Assembly (NCBI RefSeq): GCF_037038585.1
Contig: NC_092520.1
Span: forward strand, 7,766,501-7,830,500
DNA from: Patagioenas fasciata
Lineage: Eukaryota > Chordata > Aves > Columbiformes > Columbidae
Length of the DNA: 64,000 bases
Direction: 5' to 3'
The notes beneath the pieces were generated by a model. It was not told where the DNA came from. It did not search any database and saw only the letters and a program-made list of their open reading frames with translations. The position numbers and the translations under genes are program-made. Of this stretch, positions 23,572 through 38,500 are shown in pieces. Numbering within the stretch: position 1 is the first letter of the stretch; each line of letters begins with the position of its first letter.

Positions 23572-26500
23572 CTTAAAAAGAAAGGAGATGATTCTTCTGC
23601 AGTTACATTGAAATACAGCCATTCTTTAAAGAAAAAAAAAAGAGAGAAGAATTAAACTAATCCAACAGCTCACTCCTGCCAAGGAAGATGTCCAAGTCCA
23701 GCCATGTGCTTCCACCACATCTCTGCTGGCTCTGGTCTACTCCAAACCTCTGAGTCAATTTGGTTGGAATCATAGAGTCATAGAACAGTTTGGGTTGGAA
23801 GGGCCCTTCAAAGCTCATCCAGTGCCACCCCTGCCATGAGCAGGGACATCTTCACCAGATCAGGTTGCTCAGAGCCCTGTCCAGCCTGGCCTGGGATGTC
23901 TCCAGGGATGGGGCATCTACTACCTCTCTGGGAAACCTGGACCAGTACTTTAGCACCCTCAATCACCCAACATAAAACTAATTCAGGAGGAGAAAGTAAG
24001 GCAAGTTTTTCTGCTGGGTTAGTGAGTGCACCAGCTACAGAAGAGGCTGATGTGCTCTATCGATTCCCTCAGGGCAGGAGCAGAACCACAAGGCCAAGGC
24101 CAGGAGAGGGAAGAAGAAACCATACAGGGCAGGCTGTGGAATCACCTTTGTGTAATAAATGCTTCCATAATAGCTGCCAATGCAATTCCCCTCTTTGCAA
24201 TTATACCTTTGTCTTTAGGAAGCAGAAGATTGTCAGCAGCACCGGTAGCCCTGGCTGGGGTGGGCTCTGCAGTGCTAACAGCAGGAATAAAGAAATGAAG
24301 CTGATACTCCTCTCCCAAGGCAACAACTGCAAGGAAACAAACACCTGGACTTTTTTTTTTTGTTAAATGTTCAGTTTTTCTCTGTAATGACTCTTCAGGA
24401 CAGAGCCACTCCTTAAGTTGAGTCTTTGATCAGGGCAACAGGATGATTTCTCTGAACACAAGTTACAGGGTATTAATTAAACTAACGTCATATTTCTCCA
24501 GAAAGAGTTGTTGGGTTTTTTTGTTGTGTTTTGTTTGGTTGTTGTTTTTTTTTTTAACTCACTCTTGTGTAAGCTTGAATGGGATATTCAAGAGTAAGGA
24601 CACATTACGGAGAGATATATTTACACAGCAAGCCCTGCAGTCTGCACCATAACTATATAATCTTTAATTTGCAGTAGAATTCAACGATATAGAGTAATAT
24701 ATTTTCTGAGACTAATTAGTTTATTTAGAAATGTATTCAAGTTTTTGTAAGTCAAGAGCGTAGTATCAAAAGCACCCAGGAAACATCATTTTGCAACCTA
24801 GGACTGAGGATCTCTTGAAGAAGCTGCCACCACCTCTTTTGAGAACCACACAAACTCTGCCTGTTTACACATAACTTGCACCTTTTTGTTTTCTTGACTC
24901 CTGTATTTTGCATGCAGGAAAACCTTTATCCTGGCTTTCCATTGAGGGATAAAATGACGCCTTGATCCTTTAATGCTACTATGCAACTTAAGTTCTAAAG
25001 GACCAGCAGCCAAGCAAACGAGAATCTGTGCAATATCACAGAAAAGTGTCACTTGATGACATTCAGAATTCATTCTATGGGCAATCTGACACTCACATAT
25101 GCTGATTGAGACACCATCCAATTGCCAGAACAGTGTGTCTGGTGGTATCTGAAATGTCCCGAGACATCCAGAACATCCAGGTGAGGCTGGGCTGTGTGAC
25201 ACGGAACCCGCGAGGACAGCGAGTGTCCCCACCACCCCACATAGCACCAGATGTCTGTGATTAAACACCTGAATTGTACAACAGGTAAAAGACGCTGGAG
25301 TGGTTTTTGCCGTAACGCCACTGGGAATAGAACACTCCTGGCAGTAGCTTATGCTCCACGCTGAATACGTTTGTGTCAGTGAGACCTGATTACTTTAACT
25401 CATACCTGGGAATCTTTTTCATCTTCAGACAACAAGCTATCAGAAGTTGGAGTGGAAGTCTTCTGCAGCTCCTCGTCACTGTCTTCAGGCTTCTCTGTTT
25501 CAGACCAAATCTTTGCAAAGGTCTTATTTTTCTGACAGGGGACTGTGGTGTTTCTGAGGCTTTCGTCTCCATCTGCTTCTGCTTTTTAAAGAGATGAAGA
25601 GTGCTGTGTGTGTAATTGTTAAGCTTTATGAAGATCAGAATTATCATTCAGGATGAACATTGCCTGCAATCTTTAATGTGACTTGGCCAGTGTGATGTAA
25701 TGAACAGCTTGCTAAGATTTTTAATTGGCAAGCCAAGCCAAATGGTGATTTTGCTCACTGTTTTTTTCTGTTTATTTCTGTTCACAATTTCTGATCAAGA
25801 TCAGGGACTGAAATTGATTGGGAGTTAGAGGTAATGGGACTGTGGGATGGGGCAGGGGATAAAAATTGTTTTTCTTACCTTGACTTAAATCCTATAGAGC
25901 CATGAATCGTTTTATTAAAAATGGGGAAAACAGCAAAACCAAATACACCCCCTTTTCTATATCCATGTACGTATCTCTCTCTCATATACAAGTTCCTGAA
26001 ACACAGCTAATCCACTTACAACTCCCCTGAAGAGCTCACATTTGCAGCTGCCTAATTCTCAGGATGACAGACTATTCCGAACACGGGCTGCCAAGTTATG
26101 TGTTTGCCTGGGATAGTGACTTAACCTCAGCTATATTGGAACAAAACCTACTCCTCCCAGTAACTATTGTAAAGGTCTAGCAAAGGTAACAGAGCTGAAC
26201 CTTTCAAAGTAAACACCTAAGTAATTCAGAAGTCTTGTTAACATGTTTGCTGGTGCCTGATAGTTCCAGAAGGGCCCACCTGTGGCTGGGACTGATCAGA
26301 GCTTCAACAGACTTGTTCACTTATTCATAACTGTATGGCTTCAATTTTTGGAACTTCCATTTTTGATTTAATTTTGTCCTTTTTTTCCTCTCTTTCTTCT
26401 ACTCAAAGTGAGTAAATAAAACATGTGATACTAAGGGAATGCATAGGAATCACCCTGAGTGGATAAGCACACTCATACTGTCCTTCTTGCCTGAACATAT

Positions 26501-29500
26501 ATCCTTGTCCTGGGTACACCTACCAGAAGAGATGGAGGTTCAGCCCAAACTTCAGCGCTGCTCACCAAGATTTTCAGTTCAGGCTGAGCTCCGTGCAGCT
26601 TCATCTGCTGTTGCTAGAGATTTATTTCTAATTTAACTCTGGTGTATCTCTAATAGCTGAAGGACTGTAAAGTGCATGTAGACTTCAAGTGAAAGCCAGC
26701 GTAGAGTTCAAGATTGTCCTCTCTGGGACAAGATATAATGAAGTTATGATGAGATGGATCAGTAAAGAACTGATTAAGATATGAATCATATCTTCATAAA
26801 AGACGGCCGATCCTATTAGCCACATTCCAGGCTAGCTCTAGATTAGTAATTACATTCAGCAATCCAAACACCAGTTTCAATTTTAAAACTGTGTGAGAGG
26901 GAGATTGTGGCTTTGTCGTCTTAATGCAAACTAGCGTCTGTCATTGCTGTGGTGGCTGCAATTAAGTGTTCACCATGTAAAACAGGCAGTTTGACAAAAA
27001 CTTAAGAAATAAAATATATTTAAATAATGTTCGGTGACTTATCAGTTCTTATAAGCTGCCGGCATGTGCATTACCTGCATATTCTTTATACTCCGTTTCC
27101 TTCATTTCATCTTGCAAGCCAGCTGCCTGGATAAGAAACAAATGCCTATGAAATTTAAAAAAATAAAAGGAAAGTCATATTAGAGGTCTGAATTTTCTCT
27201 CTAAATTGCCCTGTGCAGCCTTTTGGGGTGGTGGGGGAGGGCACCCTTTCTGAAAGCAGTTTTCTGCTTAACCACGAATGCAGAATAGCGCAATGTTTTA
27301 AAAATGCAATGGAGGCAGCCAGGTAGCTTAGAGACTAATACACTTCTTTTTTTATTCTTAGTGCCTAAGTTCAACTATGTCCATGAGACTAAAAGAAAAC
27401 AAATATTACAATCTCTGGTCTGTCAAGATTCAACCACAGCTGGCAGCAATCACTCAAAAGCAGTCCAAAGTTTGGAGACGAGAGAAGAAATGGCCACTTC
27501 TTAAGACTTGGAATGTTTCTTGTGCAATATGGCTAAATCACTGAGCTGGGACTGGAAAATGAAGATGGATCATTCCCATTGTTACATTGGGCTTTTGATA
27601 CCGTTAGTATCGACATATTGCAGCTAAATTAATCTTTCTCTAGGGAACAAGTTAAATAATTTCAATACAAAAGAAACTAGTACTACAGACACCTCTACAG
27701 ACAGACCTATCCCAAGGCCTCTTCCTTAGTACCAGGTCATCTCTTTCACTTGAGATTGCAAAACCCACATATTTTGCCTATTAATCTTCACATGGTTAAA
27801 CATTTTACCAACAGTTAAGGAAAAAAATCTATTACTCAGCACTTGGTCTGAGAAGCTGGGTCTGAAGCAATTACAACAGAAAGAAACTATTTCCAAGCCG
27901 CAGTGCTATCCCCACTAAAAGAAAGTGTGTTGCTGGGTTTTAGGGGATTCTTAAAGAACTCAGTTTCTTTCCTGAATTTTGGTATTTAGGAGCTTACAAT
28001 GTCACTGTCATCCTTCAGAGATACAAGTCCCAAACATAATCAAATCTCATCTCCCCTTTGCTAGGAAACTACCTTGGCTCTGTTGTGGGAGCGCCCAAAT
28101 AGTTCTAGAAGCAGGAAATGGCATTATCTTTTTGAATAAAATTAGATGACTTTTGAGTCTGTAAAGATAGCATTTTACCTGGGTACTATCTGAAGTTTGG
28201 CATCAATCAGCTTTGTCACTAACCCAACATTTTCTTCTTCCAGGAGCTGAATAGAGGCTTTCAAATCACTTACTTCCTTTTGGTAAATCTTAACCTTTTT
28301 ACAAAAAAAAAAAAAAAATAAAAATCTCAGAAAGACTATGCCCATTTTGGAAAGCTTTGGTTTTTTCACACCTTTTTAGAAGCCTTTACCCGCACATCTC
28401 TGTCAATCACAGCCAGACATTTGGACTATGCAACCCTGATAGCAGCGGAACCTTCTCACGTAGCCAAACAGTTCTAAGAGAGAGAAGCGCTGGATTTTCC
28501 TTTTTTGCTTTCACATCGGAGCTTTGAAAGAGAGGAAAACCTTCTTTGTAGAGTTAAATTCAGGTTCTTGCTCAGCAAATGTTGCTTTTCTAATTCCTGC
28601 CTATACACAAAACCCTTCTATCCAGAATTAGTGAACCTTTCAGCCCAAGTTAGCCACCTTATTGGCTAAACTCCAGGCTCTATCAGTGATTGCCCCATAT
28701 TGCCATGGACTTATATTAACCAAAAGAATCCAGTTATTCAGTTCCCACAATTCCTCTCACTTTTCCTGAAGTACAATCAAGTTCTCACCCCTTCACTGGG
28801 AAGGGGAATGCACAAAGGGGACAGAAACCTTAGCCATATACACATGTTTATGAACAGTACCCAGGGATCTGAATGCATCTGTTCTCACCAAACCCAGCTA
28901 TAATCATCCAAATTTGCAGTTAAAAATGAATTCCTACTTCTTCAAGGGATTAAAAAAGGTGAAAATGTCAGGACATGAGCCAGTAACAGGATGTGGCTTG
29001 CTGCAATGAGGTGATGGAGCTTTGAACCATCTTGGTGTGACAGAGTAACTGTGGAAAAATGTGACTGAAATCTCCAAACCTGCTCAGATTTGGAGGTAAC
29101 TAGTTCAGGGCTGGTTCAGTCAGTCATTTTTCAGGTCAGTAGCCAAACTGAAAAAAATGATAAATTTTAAATCAGGACAGAACTGAAATTTTTGTTTTAT
29201 CATGTTCCCAAAAGAAAATACTGGAAGAATCTGTCAGCTGCATATAAACATCAGCCTGAGAGAAAATATTTTGTCTGTGTAAGAAAAGCAGAGAAAATGA
29301 ATGGGTGAATTCAGAGGACTGGAGAAGTTGGTGGTAATGGGTTTGTTTTCCACAATTCAAAGCACTAATTCATAACACAAGAAACTTCTAGTTGAGAAAA
29401 AAGAAACCCACATCCCTCAACTCTCAGGAGAGGGCCTGTCAGGACTAAGCGTACTCCAAAGAGGATCTCCCCTGTTGACACTGCCTAATGTGTGTAAAAT

Positions 29501-32500
29501 TCCTTAAGTGCTCAATGAGATGGGGAGAAGGGAAGGGAATTCATACTCATTTGGTGACAGGATGTATAGATTCAAGCTCCTGTTTGTTTGGACAGATTAA
29601 AACTTTAATTCCCTCCTGTTGACCCCTATCTCATTGCCTCAGAAGCTGTAGCTTGGACACTCTCCCTGGAAAGTTAAAGGTGTAGGCTCAGAGCTCATTA
29701 AGGCGAAGAAGAAAAGCCATATCCCTCCATACTGGCAAGTGTCTTAAACTAGTAAGTAAAATGGAGAAACTTCTGCCAGGTTTGTTGATGTGGCACTGAA
29801 AAATAATAAGTTTTGCGCAGTTCTAAGCTGTGAGGTTGTAAAGGTGTGAGTGAGAATTTCCTCCCTCCTATCTCTTGCCCAGATTCAGTCCCAACAAAGA
29901 ACTTGTATTGATTGGAACAAACACAATCAAACTTTCACCATGGAAAAATAGGTGTCCTAAATTTGGCTCATAGAAGCTTTTACTTTACAAGAAAAGTTAC
30001 AAATCTCTAATGTATAGCTCTAAATCACCATTATAGAATAGTATAAAAGCTATCAAGTAATCGATTACAACTACAGAAGATTTTGATTTTCCTCTCTTCA
30101 GCAAAATAATCTTCAGGGTTTCTTTATTATCTCCCATTTAAAGCTGTCTCAAGTCCCTTCTCCAACAGTGTTTCCAATATCCATATCCATTTTCTTTCAA
30201 GACAGCAGCACTAGAACTTTAATGCAATTCAAAACTACACTCTTCAGATACTTATATGGTTGAGCCTTTACACTATTTAGTATCCCAGTCTCTGCAGATA
30301 TAAATACTTAATTGTGTAGAACGCTGTAGTCCTTCATATAACTGCTTGGGCAGGAAAATGGGTCCTTCATTTGTGAAAGCAGATGTTCACCTTTTACCTT
30401 TATTCACCACGTACACTGTTTGCTACTCAGATTACAGGTTAATTACAGAACAGTCGCTCTCCTCTTCCTATGAAAGTCCCATCACGGGCAACAGTTGTGA
30501 CTGCAGACGGTTGTATTTCAAACCAGAACTGCCACGATAAACTGTACAAAATTGATCCTCTTACCTCTTCTTTCAGCCATTCATTCTCTTGAAATTCTTT
30601 GCAGGTGTTTCTGTCTAAGTATTTCACAGCGTTCTGAGAAAACACAATTTAAGATCATCTCATCTGAAAGCAGGACTCTGACAAGGCTGCACACTATTAA
30701 AAAGAACCGTCTGCTGTTTAGCAAGAAATAATTAAGAAACATCCACAAAACAGACTGTAGTATCCCCTGAGGGATTAGGAGGGGATTTAGTCCACAAGGC
30801 CAGCTGTTTCTTCTCCATCATCCAGACTGGCACTGTTTGTATGTCAAGCAATTTAACAATATTTTATAATTTCCCATACTGGAATAAAACATTTTCTTTT
30901 TGCCAAACAAGTTCTGCTGTGTTCCCACTACTGCTCAAATCCTCTGATTTTCAGGAAATCAAACCTTTAGCTATTAAAAAACTCAAGCAAAATCACTAAT
31001 GAGGCGGCACTGATCTATGACAAATGACTTAAACATGTAGAGGTCTATGCTAACGAGCCAAGGCTACAATTTAATTATTGAAAACAGTAAGTGGAAAGGA
31101 ACAACTAGGAGGGAAGATGGCCCTGTAAATCACAATAAAAACAGTCAATTTGGATTATGTTCTCACATAACTGAAAATTCCAGCACTGAAGTCAGGGAAT
31201 TTAAATACCTAATGGGCCCAACCAGTGATTCGCACTGAAGTATGTTCTTGAACAATTCATATCAGTGCATGGTGCTCCAGTTTCCCATCACCCATTTGTA
31301 AAATGCCCCCCTATCTACTCACTGTTATTCTGATTAAAAACAAACAAATGAACAAAACCCATTACTCTCAATTTATTAGAAAAGTTCCAAGTCTTAATTC
31401 AAGTTGAAATAATTATTAATGCAGAGTGCATGAATCGGAACTATGCTGCAGTTAGCACTTGTATAAAAGGCAGAAGGAATACCTCAGGGGTCTGTTCCTT
31501 GCTCAACTTCATGTGCTCCTCAAGCAGTCTAACATGTTCTTCTTCCAGAGCTTGCAAAGTATTGCAATAATATTCTTCAAAACAAAAACAAACAAACAAA
31601 AAAGAAAATCATTATTTGACACCAGTTTCTCCTGACAACAAATAGATAATTGGCATGTTGTTCCTAAACTGGAACCTATCAGCCAGCATCACATACATAG
31701 ATGCTCCACAGAAAAGGATTCAAACATCCTTCTCCATAGAAATTGTCCTTCTAATCCCAAAGAACAGTTGTGTCAGCTACAAAACCAGAAATCTGAAGTG
31801 ACTTCCACATTTCTGTTGGCAACAACACCTGAGAAATTAACTGCTAACTGAGCAGTGAGCTGAGCAATTCTCTGCTAAAATATTGGTATCTTGACACTAA
31901 ATTTTGTCTCTATCAATAGCAGAGCTCCTGGAGTTGTGTGAGAGATTTGCTTAGAAAACTCTTTTTTTTAGTATAGAAGCATATTAGATCATCTTATGCA
32001 CACGGCATTTTTTTCAGACAATTATTATACACAGCCTAATAAATGTTCTGACTGATCTAAGCCTTCTAGGGGGTCCTAATTTGACAAAAGGACAAAACAG
32101 AGAATGTGGCAATTGCCTCAATGATTTGCTTTCATCGTTTCTTGTGGTCATTGTTTAGAAAGTCTTACGTCAAACTGAATTTGTTTGGCTTCTAATTCTA
32201 GTCACTTGCTATTTATTTCATCCTTCCCTTTAGTTGTTTCTGTGCTATTCTAAATACCCCACTGCTGCTTGGAATTTTCTCCTTTTGAAGGAATGAATGA
32301 GATTGTAGTAATTTTCTTTGAAGGAAGGCACTTTGTGCTTGTTCCAGAGGCTTAAAACTCAGCCTCCTCTGCACTTGTGTTGCAGACAGCCTGTTGCTGA
32401 TCTGGCTGTAAATGAGTATCTGGTCATGGACCCACTGTGGCATTCAAGCCAGTCAAATACGAAAGGTGTATTCATTGTGCATTAGTTCTTAATTTAACAG

Positions 32501-35500
32501 GGTGGAAGCCAGCCTGCCATAATCAATCCGCCATCTAGACTTGGCAGAATTAAATGAAAGTACTAGAATTAATTCATCTTGTGATTCTTTCAGATAGCTA
32601 AACAACCTGAGTTGTACTGGGAGAATGAAGAAAAGGAGAAACCATTCAGACATACTGTTTCTAAAGAGGTTATTTTCCCCAACTCTCTCACTGCAACACT
32701 GTTTTCCCCACACCTCACATAACCATACGGCTCTTTTGCTTCCTCCTCCCTGCAGCAATTTTGTTTAAAATGTTATCTCCAGACCACATGAGCTGCGCCA
32801 GCATCAATCCCCTCAGTGGTACCTACAGAGACAGAAACCCCTTCACCTGTGCTTACTCCATAAGCCTGTTACACATTTGAGGAGCAAACAAGCCCAATTT
32901 GCTGCTGCATTACTCTGGAAGCTTGTTAAATTTGGTTGGTTGGTTGGTTGGTTTTTTGTAGGCTAGAAGACTATATTCCCCAGCCACTTTATAAGTTCAG
33001 TTTTAGGAAGCTGAGTAAAATAGTGTGCTAACATCCAGTATTGACAGCATCATTTTGCAGCACGTCAATTAGGCAACTGCTATATGTACCTCTGCAACAG
33101 TCTTTCTATAAACACTTCATTTTGACCACACTTTTTTTGGCTCTGTACCCTGTGACATGCAGGACGTTAGACTGAATGTTCCTACTGGCTCATTCAGGCA
33201 TTCTATATAAAAGCCCATTCTCTTTCTCATTTCTTATTTCAGCAGCTGTATAGTGGTTTTAAATTGACTAAGAATGTGGGAAACGCATAATGAAAAATAT
33301 CAGCCTCTCCTGAATACAGAGATGGTTATCCGACAAGATACCTGGAGATGCAGAAAACACAGTGCAGATCTTAATTGTAATAAAATATATTTCAAGAGAC
33401 AAGATAGCCAGCTGGCTCTGATCCACAGGAGTTGATGCCTGGTAATGGCTGGCACAGAATATACAGAGACCCTTAGAGCGGTGTCACTGCCTGTCACTAC
33501 CAGCTGCCTGGCTGTGGTCATGCATACTGAGAGGGACATAAAGGGAGAAAATCAGGACATGCTTCTCCCGTTAGAAGTATGGGTTATGTATCAGCAAAAT
33601 ATTGAAATGGTTTTAAAATAATGCAGTAGTAAAGAAATCTTTGTAAAGCGCTCAGCACCAGAATACATAAGCTCTCAAACTAATTCTGCTGTTGTGTCAG
33701 TATTGAAACACTTTCCTGTATTTGTATATGTCTGTACTGGCAATTTTGCTGGGCCTCATCCACGAGACTTTGGAACTAGGAGGTAAAGTTCAGACCTTTG
33801 GCTAAACAGCTTCCTCTAATTCTGCATTTAAACTGGTGTGATCAGTTCAAAAGACCATTCCAAGAATGAGCTCATTCTACTTCCCTGTCAGAGGAGTTTT
33901 CAACATGTGAAGTGTTTGTTGCATGATAAGAAGCAACAAAAGTATGACTGCTAAGGGAGACCTGTGTGTAGGCGACCTGTAATACACATAGACTTATTTT
34001 TAGAAAACCACTGTCCTTCACAGTAACGTTTAAAAAATATGGGTTGCCTATATTCTATAAGAAAATCATCAAAAGACAAGTTTTTTTAAGTGTTCATAAT
34101 TTCTGCAACTTCATAAAATTCTTTAATAAAGGGACTTTCATGGAGACAGAGAGAAATCTTTTCCATTTTATAGGATTATGCAGTCAAGTTTAGGGGCACT
34201 GTCTTGGAAAAGTTTATATAAATTACTACAACTTGACACCAAATTGAATTTATAATTTAATTAAATCCCAGAAGTAATACAGGAAGAGCTTGCATTAGAC
34301 TGGCTGCAAACGGACCTGTATTCCTGTGAAGGTCATCTTTGACATCCTCAATGTCTTTTTCCAGATTCGTAATCTCCTTGGCTTCTATTTTACTTCCTAC
34401 ATTTATGTACTCCAACCAATAGTCCCTCTCGCTCTGCTTTTCTGACGTTCTTTGGTCGGTTTCTTCAATCTGGGACTGCAGATCTGTTAAAGCAAGAAGG
34501 TCAGAAGACAAGTTGATTACCAGTTTCTTGGACTGATAGTTCATAATTCTTGTGACTTCATCAAATTATTTAATAAAGGCACTTTCACCAAGGTTGGAGG
34601 AAGGCGTTTCTTCTACACTACAATCCATTACAACATGATGACCTTACACAGTGTCACAAGCCACCACCATTGCTGAAAACTGTTTGATCTTATTCTGCCG
34701 AGGAGAGACAATAGTTTGGATTGAAATGTTGTAACCAAAGACATATGTGATGTTGCTCCTGCTGACAATGACAGAGATGGCAGCCAGGAATTTCAACAAT
34801 CAAAATTGCTCATTTTTGTTGCCATCGATACTTTTTTTTTATCTTCCAGTGGAGCCAGTGCATAGATCTTCAATGAGTTTTAACTTAATAGAAAACATGA
34901 AGCCTCCGTACTTGCACAGTATTATATATGGAAGGAAGAAAACAGAATCTAATATATGGGGTCTGTTTATATAAAAGACCAACTTGTTTTGAATTTCAAC
35001 TCAACTTAATTGACTGATTTATTTATAAGCCCTTCACCATCTCATACCGTGTTTAGAGAGCTTAACTTTGGGGAGGAAAAGCTTTATGTTTTTTTATGCA
35101 ACAGGGAGGTTTAATGTCTATTTAAAATGGAAAACAAAAAGAAAAAAAAAAGAAAAAGAAAAAAAGAAATTAAAAGTACTCAATCCTAACTGTGTAACCT
35201 GCAATCCACATTTCCACAACTCACAACATGCCTTTCAGAAGTTGTTCTTCATCCCTAACATACTGCCATGTTGCTTTCAGTGACTCTTCCACATCATCCC
35301 TAGTTACAACCTCCTTTTCCTCTCTTTTTTTCTCTTCTTCTTCTAGGTGTCTTAGTATACGCCTGATCTGTGCCTGCTGTTTTTCCTTTAGAAGGTAATT
35401 CTATGAAAGAATAACAGAAGAAAAGGCATGTATTAAAACATTTTCAAATTAGTTTTCAAAGTTAGAAACTTAAGGAATGAAGTAAAATACGACCCAGTGC

Positions 35501-38500
35501 CAGGATGCACTGAAAACATTCAGCTGAACACCTGTTCTTCATATTCAAAAAAGACAGAGTGGAAGAGAAAGTTTGAAAGTCTCAGAAGTTTCTCAGTAAC
35601 TTCAAGACCATTAAGAGGAAAATAGAGGGAAATGATTGCCATGTGCTACTTGGTGCAGCACATGAACAGTCTGCTGGAAAGCAAGCTCCTTGTAGGTTGA
35701 TTTAACAACAACGTTTATTTGTAGGAGTTATTAACTTCGACATTTTTTGTAACAATTTACCACCTTCACATAGAAATGTCAGATAATCAGGTCACTTGCA
35801 CGTAACCACAGTCTTGTCAGAGCTGAAATTAGTTATACCTACCGATTCCACAGCTGTGATTATATCCGCTTGCCAAGACACTCTCAAGTGATACTCAAAT
35901 TATTTGAAATTACTGATTGTGTAATGTTTGCTCCTAAAGGATACCATAAAGGAGCAAATAACCATGCCAGCCAAACTATAAAAGCAACTATGCAGTAGAG
36001 TCTCAAACATTCCTCACTTCTAGAAGGATTAATTCCAAAGCACTCAGAAGCATTAAGCAGGAACCAAAGAATGGAGCTCAAAGAACTGTCAAAACATGGG
36101 TGAATTAAACATACATCACTTCAAGTATGCCCTGAAGTACCTTGCACAGTCTGAAATATGAAGGAGTCCTTGAGAGACCACGAACTAGTAGCAAATTAGG
36201 GGAACAGCCATAAGAGATTTCAAATGTCTTCAGAGAGAAGAATCCAAATGCCACTTCCACTGGAAGTTAAGGCTACTAATGAAGTACAATACAGGCTTCA
36301 AGCCTGAAAGGATCACCAAGGAAAGTTGAACAGATGGATAGTTATAAAAGCAGAGCAAATATTGGTCCTGGAACATCCAGAGAGACATTGTTTCCATGTT
36401 TCACTGCTATAGGAAGCACAGGCACATTGTTTAGTCATATGATCCAGTTCAGGGATTTTTGAGCAATCTGAATTGATTTCATTAGGTAACTATATATATA
36501 TATATATGTATACACATATATAAACATTCAAACTTTACTGCTCTTAGCCATCAGATGCCATATTAAGATTCTTTATACACGGTTCTGTAAAGTGTCATTC
36601 AGGTGTGATCTGTAGTCACACAACCTTGTTGTAAAAATGACTCATCACAAATCTTATTCCACAGAAAGTGATTCTTTATCAAGCAGTGCTAAAAACTGCA
36701 CCCAGACAATCGTATGATGCTCTTTCTTCTTTGTTCAACTTTCATTGTAACTAAGTTTGCAAGAATAACTAAACTCTCATAGAAACCTGTAGGATTGCAT
36801 TACCTCAGAAGCGAATCAAAGGTCAGCAAATCTCAGTCCTTGGTTAGATCTGCTAATGCTACTGACAAAAATGAAGTGAATACAATTTATTCTTCTTTGG
36901 GTTAAAAGTGTATTCCTGACTTCCAAGAGGAACATTGGCAGGATTATTTTAGAAAGGCACATTTGAATGTACTTCAGTAAAGTTACCTATAGAAAGGAGC
37001 TTGCTGTCCTATGATTGCTCCAGATTAACTACTTAGGCGGTGTCTGAGGATCTCGTGTGCATTGGAAAACACCTTCACTGTACTCACTTTATGTACTGCT
37101 GAGTCCTATTCCGCAATGTTCTACTCCTGCAGCTCCTTTTTACAAGGTTATATTTAGGACCTTTCTTCTTTATGTCACATTTAATTCAGATAACACTTTA
37201 GCACATAAAGTGACTCACTAACTCTAGTTTCATTGACTGTAAGAAATTCACTGCAACTACTAGTTACTGTAAATAAGATTAAAATAATTTGATTCTGTGA
37301 GTTAAAATACCACATACAAAATGTGTTGAGCGAAAGATGCATGGTCACTTACTCTTTCATGATATTCTTTGTTCTTTTTTTTCACTTCTTCCAGATCAAG
37401 CAAAGCCTGATCAATTGCCGCTTCTTTATTCTCAATTCTGTGGGCAAAGAGTAAAGAAAGAGATGTTCTTACAAAAACAGAAGAGAGAAGAATGTCATTT
37501 AAGCTAGATGTAAATGCTACTTAAATGTTTATTTTCGTATCATATTGCATGACTCATTTGGGTAGATACCACTGTCTGCTTATGACACATAAATTATTTC
37601 CCATATTCATCTGGACCTTGGTGTTGGTTTGGGTCTCATACTCCTACTGAGAAACAGACTCTCCGATTATACAGTTCCTTTGTAGCCACTAGAAATGATT
37701 AAGATGGTTTATTCCTTTCTGGCTGTGGTTGAGCTGACCTGTTGTACGGGTCTTTTTTAGGACAAGATTATTTGTGCCCCAGAAATATTTATTACACACT
37801 ACTCACTATACAGGAAGCCCAGGCAACTCACTTAGACATAGGTCAGATGAATCCCAAACTGGAGAACTGAATGGGATTCAATTCTTCTGCAAATGCAACT
37901 GGATGAGCTTCATAAACTGCACTGTTTATACCGGGAACTTGTTGGCCTTTAAGAAGCACTGAGGGAATAGGGACTGCAGCCTGAGCACTGTCCTTTAAGT
38001 ATGTTTATACATTTTTGTCAAAGAACTAGCTCACTGCTTTCACAGTTTTCATCCTCTTTGCTGCTGCTGTAAAATAAGTTTATTTTGTTTTACTTTGTTT
38101 TTCTGGTGTTCTCTCTTCTAGAATGAGAAATGTTGGATTGCAAATGGTGTCTGCTTTCAAAATTCTCTGTAATCTTTCTTCCTGGAATTCCTTCACCATA
38201 TGGCACAATAGAGGCAAGTATTAAAATTATCACAGTATCTTTTACTGTTTCAACAGTTATTGTGCCTTGAGTTGTTGTTTGGTTTTTTTTTGCCCCTCCC
38301 TATAGTATTGTTTTAAAACAAGATCATTTTTTTCCTGGCTAAGTTTAGATCACTCAGTCATGCAAATTGCAGATTACTAGATTTGCACTCTCCGGTGTCA
38401 GTGTGCTCCAAGGTATTATTCAGGTTTTCCATTAAGAACAAAGATATTAGATAGGGAGGCTAGAACAGAGGTATAGGGGTATGGTGGTAGTGGCTATAGC

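Noticed and set aside
28073-28104. Apparent 32-bp CCDC83 exon with good splice sites
   Set aside because: Its phase breaks the join to the next exon. Exon 8 extended to the TTTCATAG acceptor restores both frame and human similarity (LFLIQAAGL), so this segment is not needed.
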